Source: Gracilibacillus massiliensis (lineage in GTDB: Bacteria; Bacillota; Bacilli; Bacillales; Amphibacillaceae). From it: DNA of 64,000 nucleotides. Positions 31,533-42,816 of this stretch are shown piece after piece. Within the stretch, counting starts at the first letter, position 1; every line of letters starts with the position of its first letter. Below the pieces are notes generated by a model. That model ran no database searches and was not told where the DNA came from. It was given only the letters and a program-made list of their open reading frames with translations. The DNA is taken from NCBI RefSeq assembly GCF_001458115.1, contig NZ_CZRP01000012.1, forward strand, positions 914,934 through 978,933, given 5' to 3'. The position numbers were made by a program, and so were the translations under genes.

Positions 31533-32636
31533 TTATTGTTTATATTTACTAATATTGATTAATATCCCCACTGAGCATAGTGTTAATGTTAAAGACGATC
31601 CTCCATAACTTAAAAAAGGAAGGGTAATTCCAGTTACAGGTATTAATCCAATGACAACACTGATGTTGATCATCACTTGAATCATGATCATACTTACAAT
31701 ACCGATTGCTAATAATCTGGCGAACAAATCTGGCGCGTAAACTGCCGTTAAGATCCCCCTCCAAATAAATAGGAAGAATAATAAAATTACAAAACCCGCA
31801 CCGATAAAGCCTAATTCCTCTGCAATAATTGCAAAAATAAAATCATTATGTGGTTCAGGTAAATAAAAGTATTTCTGTAGGCTATTACCGAAACCGACTC
31901 CGAATAAACCACCAGGACCTATTGCATATAAAGATTGAATAATTTGAAAACCTGTTCCTAAAGGATCTTGCCATGGATCTAAAAAGGCGGTTATTCGATT
32001 CATTCTATAAGGGGCTGATATAATAAGTAATAAAAATCCAATAAATCCGAATCCCGCTAGAAAGAGAAAATGAATGATTTTTGCACCTGCTACAAAAATA
32101 AGAAGAAAACAAGTTAATAAGAACACCATACCAGTACCTAAATCAGGTTGCAGCATGATAAATAAAAAAATAAGCAACGTAAAAAATAACGGTGGTAAGA
32201 ATCCTTTTTTAAACTCTGTTATTTTGTCTTGATGATTAACTAAAAATCCGCTTAGGAACATAATGGATGCAAGTTTAATAAATTCGGCCGGCTGGATGCT
32301 AAAAGCTCCGACCCCAATCCAGCTTCTCGCTCCTCCCCTTACCATTCCGACACCTGGTATAAGGACCGCAATTAACAGCAAAAAACAGAGGATAAAGATC
32401 CATTTTCGATATTTTATCCATTGAAAGTAAGGAATTTTGGAAACCATAAACATGGCAAAAACTCCAACACCTGCGAAAAGTAATTGTCGCTTCAAAAAGT
32501 ATAAAGAGTCATCAAATTTATATAGTGCCCAAACGGAAGAAGCACTATATACCATTAGCGTTCCTATTGCCAAAATAACTAATATAATCGCAATTAATAA
32601 ATAATCAGGTTTATGATCTTTCACGATTGATTGCAT
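31533..32636 (-). CDS. spoVE: SEDS peptidoglycan glycosyltransferase, SpoVE/FtsW type
   Basis: The 367-residue polytopic protein has about ten spans. SEDS motifs are GARSWIGVGAFSIQPAEFIKLA, PDLGTGMVFL, YLPEPHNDFIFAIIAEELGFIG and a C-terminal GGSSLTL. It polymerises lipid II together with a class B PBP. By place between murD and divIB and by length it matches SpoVE (cortex synthesis), but FtsW has the same fold. The ATG follows directly after a hairpin whose GGGGG arm seems to be its ribosome site. Confidence 0.92.
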   Translation of the reverse strand: MQSIVKDHKPDYLLIAIILVILAIGTLMVYSASSVWALYKFDDSLYFLKRQLLFAGVGVFAMFMVSKIPYFQWIKYRKWIFILCFLLLIAVLIPGVGMVRGGARSWIGVGAFSIQPAEFIKLASIMFLSGFLVNHQDKITEFKKGFLPPLFFTLLIFLFIMLQPDLGTGMVFLLTCFLLIFVAGAKIIHFLFLAGFGFIGFLLLIISAPYRMNRITAFLDPWQDPLGTGFQIIQSLYAIGPGGLFGVGFGNSLQKYFYLPEPHNDFIFAIIAEELGFIGAGFVILLFFLFIWRGILTAVYAPDLFARLLAIGIVSMIMIQVMINISVVIGLIPVTGITLPFLSYGGSSLTLTLCSVGILINISKYKQ

Positions 32637-32670
32637 AAAAAAACCCCCAAATTCTTTTGTGAATTAGGGG
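32637..32670 (-). promoter_or_regulatory. Hairpin with T-run that also holds the spoVE ribosome site
   Basis: Minus strand CCCCTAATTC, loop ACAAAA, GAATTTGGGGG, then seven T directly before the spoVE ATG. It has the look of a rho-independent terminator, but its 3' arm GGGGG is the only purine-rich site at the right distance (7 bases) for the spoVE start. It could end murD transcripts, sequester the spoVE ribosome site, or both. Confidence 0.6.
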
Positions 32671-32719
32671 CTAGTTACGAATAAAGGTATCTGCGTATTA
32701 TAATAGACAAGCCCCTCTA

Positions 32720-34066
32720 TTATAACTTATGCACAGATTCCATAAACATGTTGCCTCTCTCTTCAAATGTTTTATATTGATCCCAACTCGCACAAGCTGG
32801 AGAGAGTAGAACAACATCACCCTCTTCTGATAAACGAAAAGACTCTTGAACCGCTTGTTCCATTGAGTCAACCGATTGAATCGTCTCGATACCAATATTT
32901 TTTCCTACTTTTTCTATCTTCGGTGCTGATTCTCCAAATAATACAAGTGCTTTAACATTTTTCATTACTTCACCTAATTCATCAAATTCATTTCCACGAT
33001 CAAGACCACCCGCTAATAGAATAGTAGGTTGTTGAAATGCAGACAAAGCTTTTTGAGTTGCTAAAATATTGGTTGCTTTTGAGTCGTTATAAAAGGCTAT
33101 GCCATTAACTCTTTTTACAAACTGCAAGCGATGAGTTACACCGGTAAACGTGGTTAGCACTTCACAAATCGCTTGATTGGATATACCTTCGCTTTTCGCT
33201 ACGGCAATAGCTGCTAAGATATTTTCAATATTATGTTCACCGACTAAAGCAATAGAATCAAGATCAATTATTTTTTCCTCTTTGAAATAAATGGCAGTAT
33301 CTTTACAATATGCTCCATTCAATAGTTTTTGCTTTCGGCTGAATGGTACTAATCTTGAAGATGCTTTCGTGACGATCCTCGCAACCCTTTCATCATCATA
33401 ATTATAGACAAGCACGTCTTGACTTGTTTGATTTTTAAAGATATTAGCTTTGGCATTTTGATAATGTTCTAATGTGTGATGATAGTCTAAGTGTGCTTCA
33501 AAAATATTTAAAAGTACCGCTACTTTTGGTTTGAAACGATCAATCCCTAGTAATTGAAACGAAGATAATTCGGCCACCATTGTTTGATCATTTTCCATCT
33601 GTGCTGCTACTTCAGAGGCTACATGACCAATATTACCTGCTAAACTTGCAGGAACGTCTGCTTTTTTATACATTTCATAGATTAATGTTGTCGTTGTTGT
33701 TTTTCCATTTGAACCTGTTATCGCAACTAGTTGTTCAATTCCAAAGTATGCAATTAACTCGATTTCGGTTAACACTGGAATATCTTTTTCGATTGCCTTT
33801 TCTATTAAAATATTTTCATAACGTATACCAGGGTTTTTGATAACCGCATCGACATTCTCAATTAATTCGAGTGGATGCTCCCCAACAATTACAGGAATCC
33901 CTAAAAAACGTAGGTCCTGTACGTTCTCGTTATCCTCCGAGGCCTTTAAATCATTTGCTGTAACGTCAATACCATTTTCGAATAACAATTTGGTTACAGC
34001 TGTCCCGCTTTTTGCTAACCCTAAAACTAACACTCTTTGAAATGGAAAGTTTTTTAAGTTTCTCAT
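32720..34066 (-). CDS. murD: UDP-N-acetylmuramoyl-L-alanine--D-glutamate ligase
   Basis: Adds D-glutamate to UDP-MurNAc-L-Ala in the cytosol. The 448 residues show the N-terminal nucleotide fold with [13 protein letters not shown], the ATP P-loop [14 protein letters not shown] near residue 114, the central [13 protein letters not shown] motif with the metal histidine, and the C-terminal YNDSKATN. It overlaps the mraY stop by four bases and has the usual Bacillus position. Confidence 0.97.
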   Translation of the reverse strand: MRNLKNFPFQRVLVLGLAKSGTAVTKLLFENGIDVTANDLKASEDNENVQDLRFLGIPVIVGEHPLELIENVDAVIKNPGIRYENILIEKAIEKDIPVLTEIELIAYFGIEQLVAITGSNGKTTTTTLIYEMYKKADVPASLAGNIGHVASEVAAQMENDQTMVAELSSFQLLGIDRFKPKVAVLLNIFEAHLDYHHTLEHYQNAKANIFKNQTSQDVLVYNYDDERVARIVTKASSRLVPFSRKQKLLNGAYCKDTAIYFKEEKIIDLDSIALVGEHNIENILAAIAVAKSEGISNQAICEVLTTFTGVTHRLQFVKRVNGIAFYNDSKATNILATQKALSAFQQPTILLAGGLDRGNEFDELGEVMKNVKALVLFGESAPKIEKVGKNIGIETIQSVDSMEQAVQESFRLSEEGDVVLLSPACASWDQYKTFEERGNMFMESVHKL

Positions 34067-35049
34067 GATGATAACACCTCAATATAAATGCCTAATATAG
34101 CGAATAATACCCCCACTGCCCAAAAGGTCGTGACAACACGCCACTCTGACCAACCTTTTAATTCGTAATGATGATGAAGTGGGCTCATCAAGAATATCCG
34201 TTTACCTCTAGTTTTAAAAGAAATGACTTGAATCATTACGGATAAAGTCTCGATAACAAATACGCCACCAATAATAACTAATAGGATTTCTAATTTTAAT
34301 AAAATTGCTATAGCTGCAATAGCGCCACCAAGTGCTAACGATCCTGTATCACCCATAAAGACTTTAGCTGGATGGGCATTAAATACCAGAAAGCCTAATA
34401 AAGCCCCTACAACAGACAAACTAAATAATGTAACATTTAAATCAGGAGTCCCATACCACGCTAAAATAGCAAATGCACCAAACGCAACAGCTGCTGTTCC
34501 GGCTAATAAACCGTCTAATCCATCTGTTAAATTTACTGCGTTAGATGCTCCAACTAACATAACAATGATAAAGATAGGGTAAAACCATTCTAAATCAAAT
34601 GAAATGGAGGTTCCAGGTAGCTCAAGGCTCGTTGAAAAATCTTGCTGTAATAATACAATGTAAAAAATAACTGCAATCACAATTTGCCCAAGCAGTTTTT
34701 GTTTGGAAGTTAAACCTAAATTTCTCTTAAGGACTACTTTAATAAAGTCATCTAAAAATCCTAATAATCCAAAACCAATTAAAACAAGCAATAATAAATA
34801 GATCTCATAACCTAATCCACCTTGGTTTATTCGCGCAATCACTAATATACTTGTGATGGTTACACTAAGTATGATCATTACTCCCCCCATGGTAGGAGTT
34901 CCTGATTTTTTTTGGTGTGATTTTGGTCCTTCTTCTCTGATACTCTGACCGAATTTTAATCTTTTAAGAAAAGGAATTAAAATCGGGGATAGTAGAACAG
35001 TAATCAAAAATGCGATCGCTACTGTAATTAAAAATGTATATTCATTCAT
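34063..35049 (-). CDS. mraY: Phospho-N-acetylmuramoyl-pentapeptide transferase
   Basis: Makes lipid I by moving the MurNAc-pentapeptide phosphate to undecaprenyl phosphate. The 328-residue polytopic protein shows [20 protein letters not shown] with the aspartate pair near residue 100, [21 protein letters not shown] and the HHHYELKGW loop, all active-site elements of MraY. Ten spans are expected. It lies between murE and murD. Confidence 0.97.
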   Translation of the reverse strand: MNEYTFLITVAIAFLITVLLSPILIPFLKRLKFGQSIREEGPKSHQKKSGTPTMGGVMIILSVTITSILVIARINQGGLGYEIYLLLLVLIGFGLLGFLDDFIKVVLKRNLGLTSKQKLLGQIVIAVIFYIVLLQQDFSTSLELPGTSISFDLEWFYPIFIIVMLVGASNAVNLTDGLDGLLAGTAAVAFGAFAILAWYGTPDLNVTLFSLSVVGALLGFLVFNAHPAKVFMGDTGSLALGGAIAAIAILLKLEILLVIIGGVFVIETLSVMIQVISFKTRGKRIFLMSPLHHHYELKGWSEWRVVTTFWAVGVLFAILGIYIEVLSS

Positions 35050-35098
35050 CTATTCTCTCTCCAATCTCCTATCCGAATGGTGCGTCGTTTCTTTATAT

Positions 35099-36556
35099 TT
35101 ACTTTAGAAATTCAAGTGCTACTTTTTCATCATCAAAGTCTAAAACATTATCTCCAACTATTTGATATGTTTCATGACCTTTACCAGCGATAAGCACAAC
35201 ATCATCTTTTTTCGCTTGTTGAATGGCCTGTTGAATTGCATTTTTTCGATCTAATTGTACTTGATAATTCTGAAAGCTTATTCCCTCTACCATATCATCA
35301 ATAATTGATTGAGGCGATTCAGAACGTGGGTTATCGGATGTGAAAATGGCATAGTCGGCATATTGACAAGCTACTTTTGCCATCAGAGGTCTTTTGCGAC
35401 GATCACGATCACCGCCACAACCTACTACCACATGTATGTCACCTTGACAAAAACGTTGAATCGTCGATAACACATTTTCCAATGAATCTGGAGTATGAGC
35501 ATAATCGATAATGACACTGAAGTCATGTTGATGTTCCACAGGCTGGAAGCGTCCTTTTACACCTGTTGTTTGATTTAATACCGTTTGAATATCAGTTAAC
35601 GTAATTCCTGAGGCATAAGAAGCCGCTGCTGCAGCCAAAATATTATAAACACTAAACATTCCCATTAATTTGCTGTCAATTTCCACAACACCTTCTGGAG
35701 TGAGCATTTTAAATGAGACACCACTTGCCTTCCACTCTATTTCTGTTGCTTGGAATGTTGCTTCACTTTTCACACCATAGGTTAGGATAGGTTGCGCCGT
35801 CGCTCTTTTTAAAAACGAGGCATTTTTATCGTCTTGATTAATAATAGCGTATTTCATTTTTTTCTGGTTAAAGCTATTACCTAATTGAGAAAAAAGTAAA
35901 CTTTTTGCAAATAAATAATGGTCCATTGTTTGATGATAATCAAGATGATCTTGCGATAAATTAGTAAATACTGCTATATCAACATCAACACCATGTACTC
36001 TCCCTAAATCTAATGCGTGAGAAGATACTTCCATTGTGACAACTTCCGTATTTTCGTCTACCATTTTCCGTAAGTTCTTCTGTAAAAACAATGAATCTGG
36101 TGTCGTGTTCTTCACGGGATAGTTTTGATCTCCTATTACCATCTGCAACGTTCCGATAAGCGCGGTTTTTTGTGATACATACCGATGTATCTCATCAATT
36201 ATATGTGTGACCGAAGTTTTACCATTCGTACCCGTAACACCAATCACATTCAATTCCTTGGATGGGTGCTGATAAAATTCGTTCGCCAAATGAGCAAGTG
36301 CTCTAGATGTATCAGGAACAACAACTACAGGGACTGAAACATCTAATTCTTTTTCAGCTACAATTAGAGTAGCTCCATTGTCTGCTGCAGCCTGGGCAAA
36401 TTGATGACCGTCAACCGTATAACCTTTAATACAAATAAACATAGAACTAGCCACAATTTCTCGATGATCCATTTCAATTTTTTTTATGTTAATCCTATCT
36501 AGTTTTTGATCACACTTATATTCTGGAAGTATACTTAGTAACTTATTTGCATTCAT
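35099..36556 (-). CDS. murE: UDP-MurNAc-L-Ala-D-Glu--meso-diaminopimelate ligase
   Basis: Adds the third peptide residue of peptidoglycan. The 485 residues have ATP motif GVTGTNGKTSVTHI near residue 105, the TTPDS substrate segment, FTNLSQDHLDYH, and the specificity motif DNPR in TSDNPRSESPQ, which marks meso-diaminopimelate rather than lysine. So the wall is probably of the A1gamma type. Upstream, 36739-36744 holds a TATAAT without a clear -35 in the gap to spoVD. Confidence 0.97.
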   Translation of the reverse strand: MNANKLLSILPEYKCDQKLDRINIKKIEMDHREIVASSMFICIKGYTVDGHQFAQAAADNGATLIVAEKELDVSVPVVVVPDTSRALAHLANEFYQHPSKELNVIGVTGTNGKTSVTHIIDEIHRYVSQKTALIGTLQMVIGDQNYPVKNTTPDSLFLQKNLRKMVDENTEVVTMEVSSHALDLGRVHGVDVDIAVFTNLSQDHLDYHQTMDHYLFAKSLLFSQLGNSFNQKKMKYAIINQDDKNASFLKRATAQPILTYGVKSEATFQATEIEWKASGVSFKMLTPEGVVEIDSKLMGMFSVYNILAAAAASYASGITLTDIQTVLNQTTGVKGRFQPVEHQHDFSVIIDYAHTPDSLENVLSTIQRFCQGDIHVVVGCGGDRDRRKRPLMAKVACQYADYAIFTSDNPRSESPQSIIDDMVEGISFQNYQVQLDRKNAIQQAIQQAKKDDVVLIAGKGHETYQIVGDNVLDFDDEKVALEFLK

Positions 36557-36780
36557 TTTTTCACCTTTTCGTTATTAATTGATTCCATATAATGAAATAT
36601 TTGATCAATGAGGGATCCTAAAAACATAATTCGCGAACATTAACTAGAAATTAGTTTCCGTTCCCCCACTTAGCTTCTTTGTAAAACTCGAATCTTTAAA
36701 GTATTACGTACATTCTACATTGATAAAACAACTATATAATTATAGCAGAAGCTTAAGCACTTTACGATAATAATTTATTA

Positions 36781-38706
36781 CTATTTATTACCTAAAACGA
36801 GCCTAATTTTACTTCCTTCTTCTATTTTTTCACCAGCAGAAGGCGCCTGATCAATTATATAGTTCCCCTCACCTACTACCTCCACTTGTAAAGATAATAA
36901 ATATTGCCGTAATTCTTTTTTATTCAAACCAATCAGATCGGGTACTTCCACCAAAGGCGTGTCTGGCCACTGGTATTCTTTTTCAAGTCCATCTTCCTGC
37001 TTAGGTACACCTAAAGCTCGTAAGCTATCGTCAATAATATTACCAACAATTGGCGCAGCGACCACTCCTCCGAATTGGACGACATCTTTTGGGTTATCAA
37101 CGGCTACATATACGACTATCTCAGGATCATTCGCAGGTGCAAAACCTATAAAGGAAACAATATGATTGTTTTCTAAATATCTACCATTTTCCCCCACCTT
37201 TTGTGCTGTTCCTGTTTTACCTCCAACACGGTATCCTTCGACATACGCACTCCTACCTGTACCTACCGCCACCACTGACTCAAGCGTTTCACGTATTTCT
37301 TTTGAAGTTTCACTTGAAATGACTCGATCCTTTAATACTGGCTCCATCTCCTCGATTGCCTCACCGGTTATCGGATCTAAGAACGCTTTTGCAACATAAG
37401 GTTCGTAAAGATATCCACCGTTTATGGCTGCTGAAACAGCCATAACTTGTTGAATAGGGGTTACAGATACACCTTGCCCAAAAGAAGTTGTCGCTAATTC
37501 AACAGGGCCCACATTTTCTAAATCAAATAAAATACCAGTAGCTTCACCTTGTAAATCAACTCCAGTCTTTTCTCCGAAACCGAATTTTTCTATATAAGAA
37601 AACAGTTTTTCTTTTCCGAGTTTCTGGCCTAAAACAATAAAACCTGGGTTGCAAGAATTTTGTACGACTTCAAGAAATGTTTGATGACCATGTCCCCCAC
37701 TTTTCCAACAGTGAAGATGTGTGCCACCAACTTCAATGTCACCATCATCGGTATACTCATCTTCTAATAGGTCAACTAATCCTTCTTCTAATGCTGCTGC
37801 TAGAGTAATTATTTTAAAGGTGGAACCTGGTTCATAGGTGCTCCAAATTGGCAAATTACGATTATAAACCTCCGCACTTAATTCTTTATAATTAGCAGGA
37901 TCGAAGTTTGGCCTTGATGACATCCCTAGAACACTGCCATCTTTAGGATTGACGGCAATCGCAATTGCTCCATCAGGATTATATTTTTCCTCTGCAATGT
38001 CTAACTCTCTCTCAATAATCGTTTGTACTCGATTATCAGTTGTCAATTGCAAATTGTATCCATCCACAGGAGCTGTGTATTTGTCAGCCATTTGAGGCAT
38101 TCTTTTTCCTTTTGCATCACTATAGAATGATAAACTCCCGGGGGTTCCACTTAAATAATCTTCATAATAGAGTTCTAATCCCGTTAAACCTTGATTATCG
38201 ACACCACTAAATCCTAGGACGTGTGACAAATATGCTCCATTTGGATAATGTCTAATAGAATCTTCTGCGATATAAACACCTGCTAAATTTAAAGTTTGAA
38301 CGGCGATAGCTTTCTCTTCTGAAATTTTTCTACCTTCTGGATGAAGCCTTACAATACGTTCATTTTTAGTAATGGCAGTTAATGCATCTTGATAAGACAT
38401 ACCTAGTACTTCAGATAATGCTTTTGCTGTTTCTTCTGGTTCTATAACTTGTCTTGGTACGACCATTACAGTAGGTGCTGAAATATTTTCTGCTAGTATT
38501 TCTTCATTCCTATCGACAATCTTTCCTCTTTCAGGCTCAAACACAATATCTCTACTCCATAACTCCTCTGCTTGAGCAATTAAAAAATCAGACCAAATAA
38601 ATTGCACATATCCAAGTCGGAATACAATAACTGCCATAACCAAAAAGGCAAAAAGAAACACAGTGACTATTCTGCGCTGCACCATCATATTGGTAATACG
38701 TTTCAT
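36781..38706 (-). CDS. spoVD: Stage V sporulation protein D, class B penicillin-binding protein
   Basis: Transpeptidase for spore cortex synthesis. The 641 residues have an N-terminal span (residues 13-34), a PBP dimerisation domain, a transpeptidase domain with SxxK as GSTFKIIT, SxN as NSCNPG and KTGTAQ, and one C-terminal PASTA domain (about residues 585-641, VPDLIGLNKKELRQYL). Duplicate pairing with pbpB, the PASTA domain and the place before murE identify SpoVD. It would act with SpoVE. Confidence 0.95.
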   Translation of the reverse strand: MKRITNMMVQRRIVTVFLFAFLVMAVIVFRLGYVQFIWSDFLIAQAEELWSRDIVFEPERGKIVDRNEEILAENISAPTVMVVPRQVIEPEETAKALSEVLGMSYQDALTAITKNERIVRLHPEGRKISEEKAIAVQTLNLAGVYIAEDSIRHYPNGAYLSHVLGFSGVDNQGLTGLELYYEDYLSGTPGSLSFYSDAKGKRMPQMADKYTAPVDGYNLQLTTDNRVQTIIERELDIAEEKYNPDGAIAIAVNPKDGSVLGMSSRPNFDPANYKELSAEVYNRNLPIWSTYEPGSTFKIITLAAALEEGLVDLLEDEYTDDGDIEVGGTHLHCWKSGGHGHQTFLEVVQNSCNPGFIVLGQKLGKEKLFSYIEKFGFGEKTGVDLQGEATGILFDLENVGPVELATTSFGQGVSVTPIQQVMAVSAAINGGYLYEPYVAKAFLDPITGEAIEEMEPVLKDRVISSETSKEIRETLESVVAVGTGRSAYVEGYRVGGKTGTAQKVGENGRYLENNHIVSFIGFAPANDPEIVVYVAVDNPKDVVQFGGVVAAPIVGNIIDDSLRALGVPKQEDGLEKEYQWPDTPLVEVPDLIGLNKKELRQYLLSLQVEVVGEGNYIIDQAPSAGEKIEEGSKIRLVLGNK

Positions 38707-38785
38707 AACATTTCTCCTTTAAGTCAAGAACTGTTTGTCCCAATATATGATTGTGAAATTTCGAATAGAACACTGTGAGGCATTG

Positions 38786-40969
38786 TTATGATGTTTCTTC
38801 ACTCTCTGATTCTTCTCGGTCACTGTTTGGTTCTTTTAATTCCAGCATCAAATAATCGCCTTTTTCAAATGCTTCTCCTTTTTTGACACTTTGTTTGACA
38901 ATATATCCACTCCCTAGCCATTCTACATCAAGATCCATAAAATCTTTGAATAATAAGGCATCTCGGAATGACCACCCTGCCATATTAGGCATTTGTAAAT
39001 TATCTGTTGCGATAAATATCTTTTCTCTAGAGGTTACTTTCGTTCCAACTTCAAGATTTACATCTGTTATCGTATCGCCATCACCAATAACGATTGGTTG
39101 GAGGCCTTCCTCTTTTAACTCATTCACATACGACTCAGTACCTTTACCTTCCCATTCAGGAATTTCAGCAACTTGAACTGCTTCTGTTGCTTCCTTATCG
39201 GGGGCAATGTCCATTAACCTAAGACTATTTTCCATTACATTTTTAAAAATAAATGAAACTGGTGCAGATCCGGATTCTGTCACTTCCAGTTCAGGTTCTT
39301 TAACAGATACATACATAATCAGTTCAGGGTCATCGGCTGGAGCCATACCTAAAAAGGAGAACGTATAATTATCTCTTCCGGTTTTATATTTACCTGTTTC
39401 TGGATCAACAAAATTAGCAGTTCCAGTTTTTCCAGCTACGGTATAATCATTTAAATTATAAATATTGTGTGCTGTACCCTTTTCGGATGTTATAACTGTT
39501 TCAAGAACTTTTAAAGTCTCTGATGCCGTTTGGGCTGAAATTGGTTCACCTACTACCTCTGGTTGATTTTCCATCAGTACCTCATTGGTGTCATGATCAA
39601 CCGTTCTGTCAATAATATAAGGTTTAAGCATTTTACCATTGTTAGCAATTGCGGTAGCAGCCTTCATCAATTGAATAGGTGTGGTGGTGGAACCTTGACC
39701 ATACGATGTAGTAACTTTTTCATCTGTATATTGATAAAGGATGCGTCCTGCAACTTCACCTGGTAAATCAATTTCTGTTTTTTTGTCAAAATCAAAGGCT
39801 TGTAAATATTCTAAAAAACGTTCCGCTCCAATTTTCTCATACGCTAACCTTGCTGCTGCCACATTTGAAGATCTTTGGATCCCTTCCAAATAACTAATCG
39901 TACCCCAACCTCTATGTTGGTTATGATCACCTATAGTACGGGAATATTCTTCTGCTTTATATGTGCCAGATTTAAAGGTCTCTTCAGGATTCCATACCCC
40001 TTCTTCAATCGCTGAAGCAAGAGTAAATATTTTCATAGTAGAACCTGGCTCAAATGGTGTGGCTATCACGTCATTGTACCAGTTATCAACATCGCCTAGA
40101 TTATTAGGGTTGTAACTTGGTCGATTACTAAGCGCAAGAACCTCACCAGATTTTGCATTCATTACAACTGCCGTCATTCGATCTGGATTATATTCTTCGT
40201 CTACTTCCGACATCGCATCTTCTAGTAATGTCTGTATTTTTTGATCAATGGTAAGGTATACATCATCACCATTTTCTGGTTCATTCATTATTTCTTTTGG
40301 ATTTAATAATTTAAAATTAAACTTATCACGTTGATAAGAGATAGACCCATCTACACCTGTTAATAAGTCATTCATGTATCCTTCAACACCATTAATTCCC
40401 ACTATTTGATCTTCCTGTTTATCAGTTAAACCAATAGTCTTTGAAGCAAACATACCATTCGGGTAAAAGCGGATAGGTTCTTCAATAAAATTTATTCCTG
40501 GTAATTCAAGTGATTCGATTTCATCCTTTTGCTCTTGATTTAATTCACGACCTGCAGAACCAAATTCAACCTGAAATCTACCATTCTTAACTGCTTCATT
40601 TAAGCGTTCTGCGACAGCACTTTCTTCGAGCTCAAGAATAGGAGCTAGCTTTTTGGCTGTTTCGTCAATATTTTTCACATGCTTCGGGTTTAGCGGGTTT
40701 GCAGTATGTGTTTCATCAATGATTGCATAAACTCGATATACTACATGTTCTTGCGCTAAAGACATGCCATTTCGATCATAAATCGTTCCTCTACTGGCTG
40801 GTATTGTATATTGATTTGTTCTTTTTTGATCAGCTAGTTCTTGTATGGAAACCCCTGAGGCCTCTCCAGAAACTTGAATATATAAGAACCTTCCTGCAAT
40901 AACAAGGAATGCAATTGAAAAAAGCACCATCCAAACGGTTGGCATTATTTGAGTAATTTTACTTTTCAT
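38786..40969 (-). CDS. pbpB: Division-specific penicillin-binding protein 2B
   Basis: Essential class B PBP of the septum. The 727 residues have an N-terminal span (residues 11-31), a pedestal/dimerisation domain (AGRELNQEQKDEIESLELPG), the transpeptidase motifs GSTMKIFT, RSSNVAAARL and KTGTANFV, and two C-terminal PASTA-like repeats (from about residue 595), ending in a Glu/Ser-rich tail. It is located between ftsL and spoVD as in B. subtilis. Confidence 0.95.
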   Translation of the reverse strand: MKSKITQIMPTVWMVLFSIAFLVIAGRFLYIQVSGEASGVSIQELADQKRTNQYTIPASRGTIYDRNGMSLAQEHVVYRVYAIIDETHTANPLNPKHVKNIDETAKKLAPILELEESAVAERLNEAVKNGRFQVEFGSAGRELNQEQKDEIESLELPGINFIEEPIRFYPNGMFASKTIGLTDKQEDQIVGINGVEGYMNDLLTGVDGSISYQRDKFNFKLLNPKEIMNEPENGDDVYLTIDQKIQTLLEDAMSEVDEEYNPDRMTAVVMNAKSGEVLALSNRPSYNPNNLGDVDNWYNDVIATPFEPGSTMKIFTLASAIEEGVWNPEETFKSGTYKAEEYSRTIGDHNQHRGWGTISYLEGIQRSSNVAAARLAYEKIGAERFLEYLQAFDFDKKTEIDLPGEVAGRILYQYTDEKVTTSYGQGSTTTPIQLMKAATAIANNGKMLKPYIIDRTVDHDTNEVLMENQPEVVGEPISAQTASETLKVLETVITSEKGTAHNIYNLNDYTVAGKTGTANFVDPETGKYKTGRDNYTFSFLGMAPADDPELIMYVSVKEPELEVTESGSAPVSFIFKNVMENSLRLMDIAPDKEATEAVQVAEIPEWEGKGTESYVNELKEEGLQPIVIGDGDTITDVNLEVGTKVTSREKIFIATDNLQMPNMAGWSFRDALLFKDFMDLDVEWLGSGYIVKQSVKKGEAFEKGDYLMLELKEPNSDREESESEETS

Positions 40970-40979
40970 GATTAAACAC

Positions 40980-41357
40980 CTAATCTGTTAATTCTGTTGC
41001 TTGTTTCACTTGGGTATTTTTTACTTCCAAACCATTCTTTTTTGCAGTCTTTATTATTCTATCCGGTTGACTTAGTTCTTTTTGTTTATACGCCAAATTT
41101 TGATTATGTACTTTTTGTTGATCTATTTGTGTGTTCAATGATTCTATATTACGATTTAATTGGTCTACAGAAGAACTAAAGGAAACAATATAAGCAGAAA
41201 TAGAAAGGAATACCACTGCAAAAATAATATACATTATTTTCTCCCCACGCGTTACCCATCGTTTCTGAACTTTTACTTTCTTTCTAACGACTTTAGGTTG
41301 TTGAACTTGTCTTTGTTGTTCTTCTGTTTGCCATACTCTAGCGTGTTGACTACTCAT
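40980..41357 (-). CDS. ftsL: Cell-division protein FtsL
   Basis: The 125-residue bitopic protein has a basic cytosolic N terminus (KVVRKKVKVQKRWVTRGEK), one span (residues 40-60) and an extracellular coiled coil (residues 62-100) of leucine-zipper type. Sequence conservation in FtsL is low, so the call rests on topology and on the place between rsmH and pbpB. Confidence 0.9.
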   Translation of the reverse strand: MSSQHARVWQTEEQQRQVQQPKVVRKKVKVQKRWVTRGEKIMYIIFAVVFLSISAYIVSFSSSVDQLNRNIESLNTQIDQQKVHNQNLAYKQKELSQPDRIIKTAKKNGLEVKNTQVKQATELTD

Positions 41358-41381
41358 TGTTTTTCCACCCTTCTATTTTAT

Positions 41382-42329
41382 TTATTCTTCATCTATTTTT
41401 ACTTTTTCTATAATTCTTAACTTAGCAGACCTTGAACGTCTATTTTCTTCTAATTCTTGTTCTGATGGTAAAATAGGCTTCCTGTTAACTAATTGAAATG
41501 CTGGTTTATATTCTTCAGGTATGACAGGAATATTTTTTGGCAATGGAGGAACGGTACTCCATTTTTTAAAGGTTTGCTTACATATACGATCCTCCAAGGA
41601 ATGAAACGTAATGACAGAAATCCTTCCCCCAATAGATAACGATTTTCCTGCTTGAATTAGAACATCTTCAAATGCTTGTAGTTCGTCATTTACTGCTATA
41701 CGAATAGCTTGAAAAATTCGTTTAGCAGGATGTCCACCTTTCCTGCGAGCAGGCGCTGGAATCGCTTCTTTAATAACCTCGACTAAATCAAAGGTAGTTT
41801 CAATTGGCTTAGCCTCTCTTGTTGCTTCAATTTTACGGGCTATTTGTTTTGAGAACTTTTCCTCGCCATATTTAAAGAAGATAGACACTAACTGTTGATA
41901 AGACCAACTATTTACAATTTCATATGCGTTAATTTCTTCATCTTTATTCATGCGCATATCTAACGGGGCATCATGTTGATAACTAAACCCTCGCTCCCCA
42001 CGATCTAGTTGTGGAGAGGAGACCCCGAGATCCATTAAAACGCCATCCACCTCATCAATATTTAATTTCTGTAACTCTTCCCTCAAGAATCTAAAATTAC
42101 TTTTAACATATGTAATTTTCTCTTCGTGTTTATGTAGTCTTTCTCTTGCAGCATCAATTGCATCTTGATCCTGGTCGAAAGCAATCAACCTTCCTCCACT
42201 TTCTAGCTTTTCTAGTATGTATTCTGAGTGTCCCCCACCACCAAGCGTGCAATCAACATAAATCCCATCAGGTTTTATGTTAAGTCCGTCAACTGTTTCT
42301 GTTTTTAGTACTGTGTAATGACCAAACAT
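41382..42329 (-). CDS. rsmH: 16S rRNA (cytosine(1402)-N(4))-methyltransferase
   Basis: SAM-dependent methyltransferase acting on the small-subunit decoding centre. From [17 protein letters not shown] the 315 residues show the SAM motif [41 protein letters not shown] and [16 protein letters not shown]. The ATG at 42329 fits the family N terminus; an upstream Met would add 12 residues. It is the second gene of the dcw cluster. Confidence 0.96.
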   Translation of the reverse strand: MFGHYTVLKTETVDGLNIKPDGIYVDCTLGGGGHSEYILEKLESGGRLIAFDQDQDAIDAARERLHKHEEKITYVKSNFRFLREELQKLNIDEVDGVLMDLGVSSPQLDRGERGFSYQHDAPLDMRMNKDEEINAYEIVNSWSYQQLVSIFFKYGEEKFSKQIARKIEATREAKPIETTFDLVEVIKEAIPAPARRKGGHPAKRIFQAIRIAVNDELQAFEDVLIQAGKSLSIGGRISVITFHSLEDRICKQTFKKWSTVPPLPKNIPVIPEEYKPAFQLVNRKPILPSEQELEENRRSRSAKLRIIEKVKIDEE

Positions 42330-42354
42330 GGACACACCCCGATCTTGTTGTCTT

Positions 42355-42786
42355 TTATAAATCAAAATCCATCATATTTTCTGCAATCTCTGCAAATGAT
42401 TCTTCTGAAACATCTACAAAATCGTTCCATTTATCATCTGCCCAAAATTCTACACGGTTGGAAACACCTATTACAGCACACTCTTTCTCTATGCTTGCAT
42501 ATTTTCGTAAAGGCGCTGGTATGTTTATCCTTCCCTGTTTATCTAGTTCACATTCAACTGCTCCAGAGAAGAAAAACCGGGTGAAAGCTCGTGCATCTTT
42601 TTTGGTTAAGGGTAATTTCTTTAGTTTTTCCTCTAATTGGTGCCATTCGTTCATTGGATATGCAAACAAGCATTGATCAAGTCCGCGTGTTATAACAAAC
42701 TGTTCTCCTAGTCCATCTCTGAACTTAGAAGGTACAATAATACGGCCTTTTGTATCAATGTTGTGTTGATATTCTCCCATGAACAT
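42355..42786 (-). CDS. mraZ: Transcriptional regulator MraZ
   Basis: DNA-binding regulator that heads the dcw operon and binds repeats in its own promoter region. The 143 residues have two AbrB-like SpoVT repeats with [14 protein letters not shown] and [13 protein letters not shown], plus the conserved [12 protein letters not shown]. Length and start (MFMGEYQHN) equal B. subtilis MraZ. Upstream are three MraZ-type TGGxx repeats. Confidence 0.96.
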   Translation of the reverse strand: MFMGEYQHNIDTKGRIIVPSKFRDGLGEQFVITRGLDQCLFAYPMNEWHQLEEKLKKLPLTKKDARAFTRFFFSGAVECELDKQGRINIPAPLRKYASIEKECAVIGVSNRVEFWADDKWNDFVDVSEESFAEIAENMMDFDL

Positions 42787-42816
42787 ACCCTAGCACCCCA
42801 CTTTCTAACTTTATCG

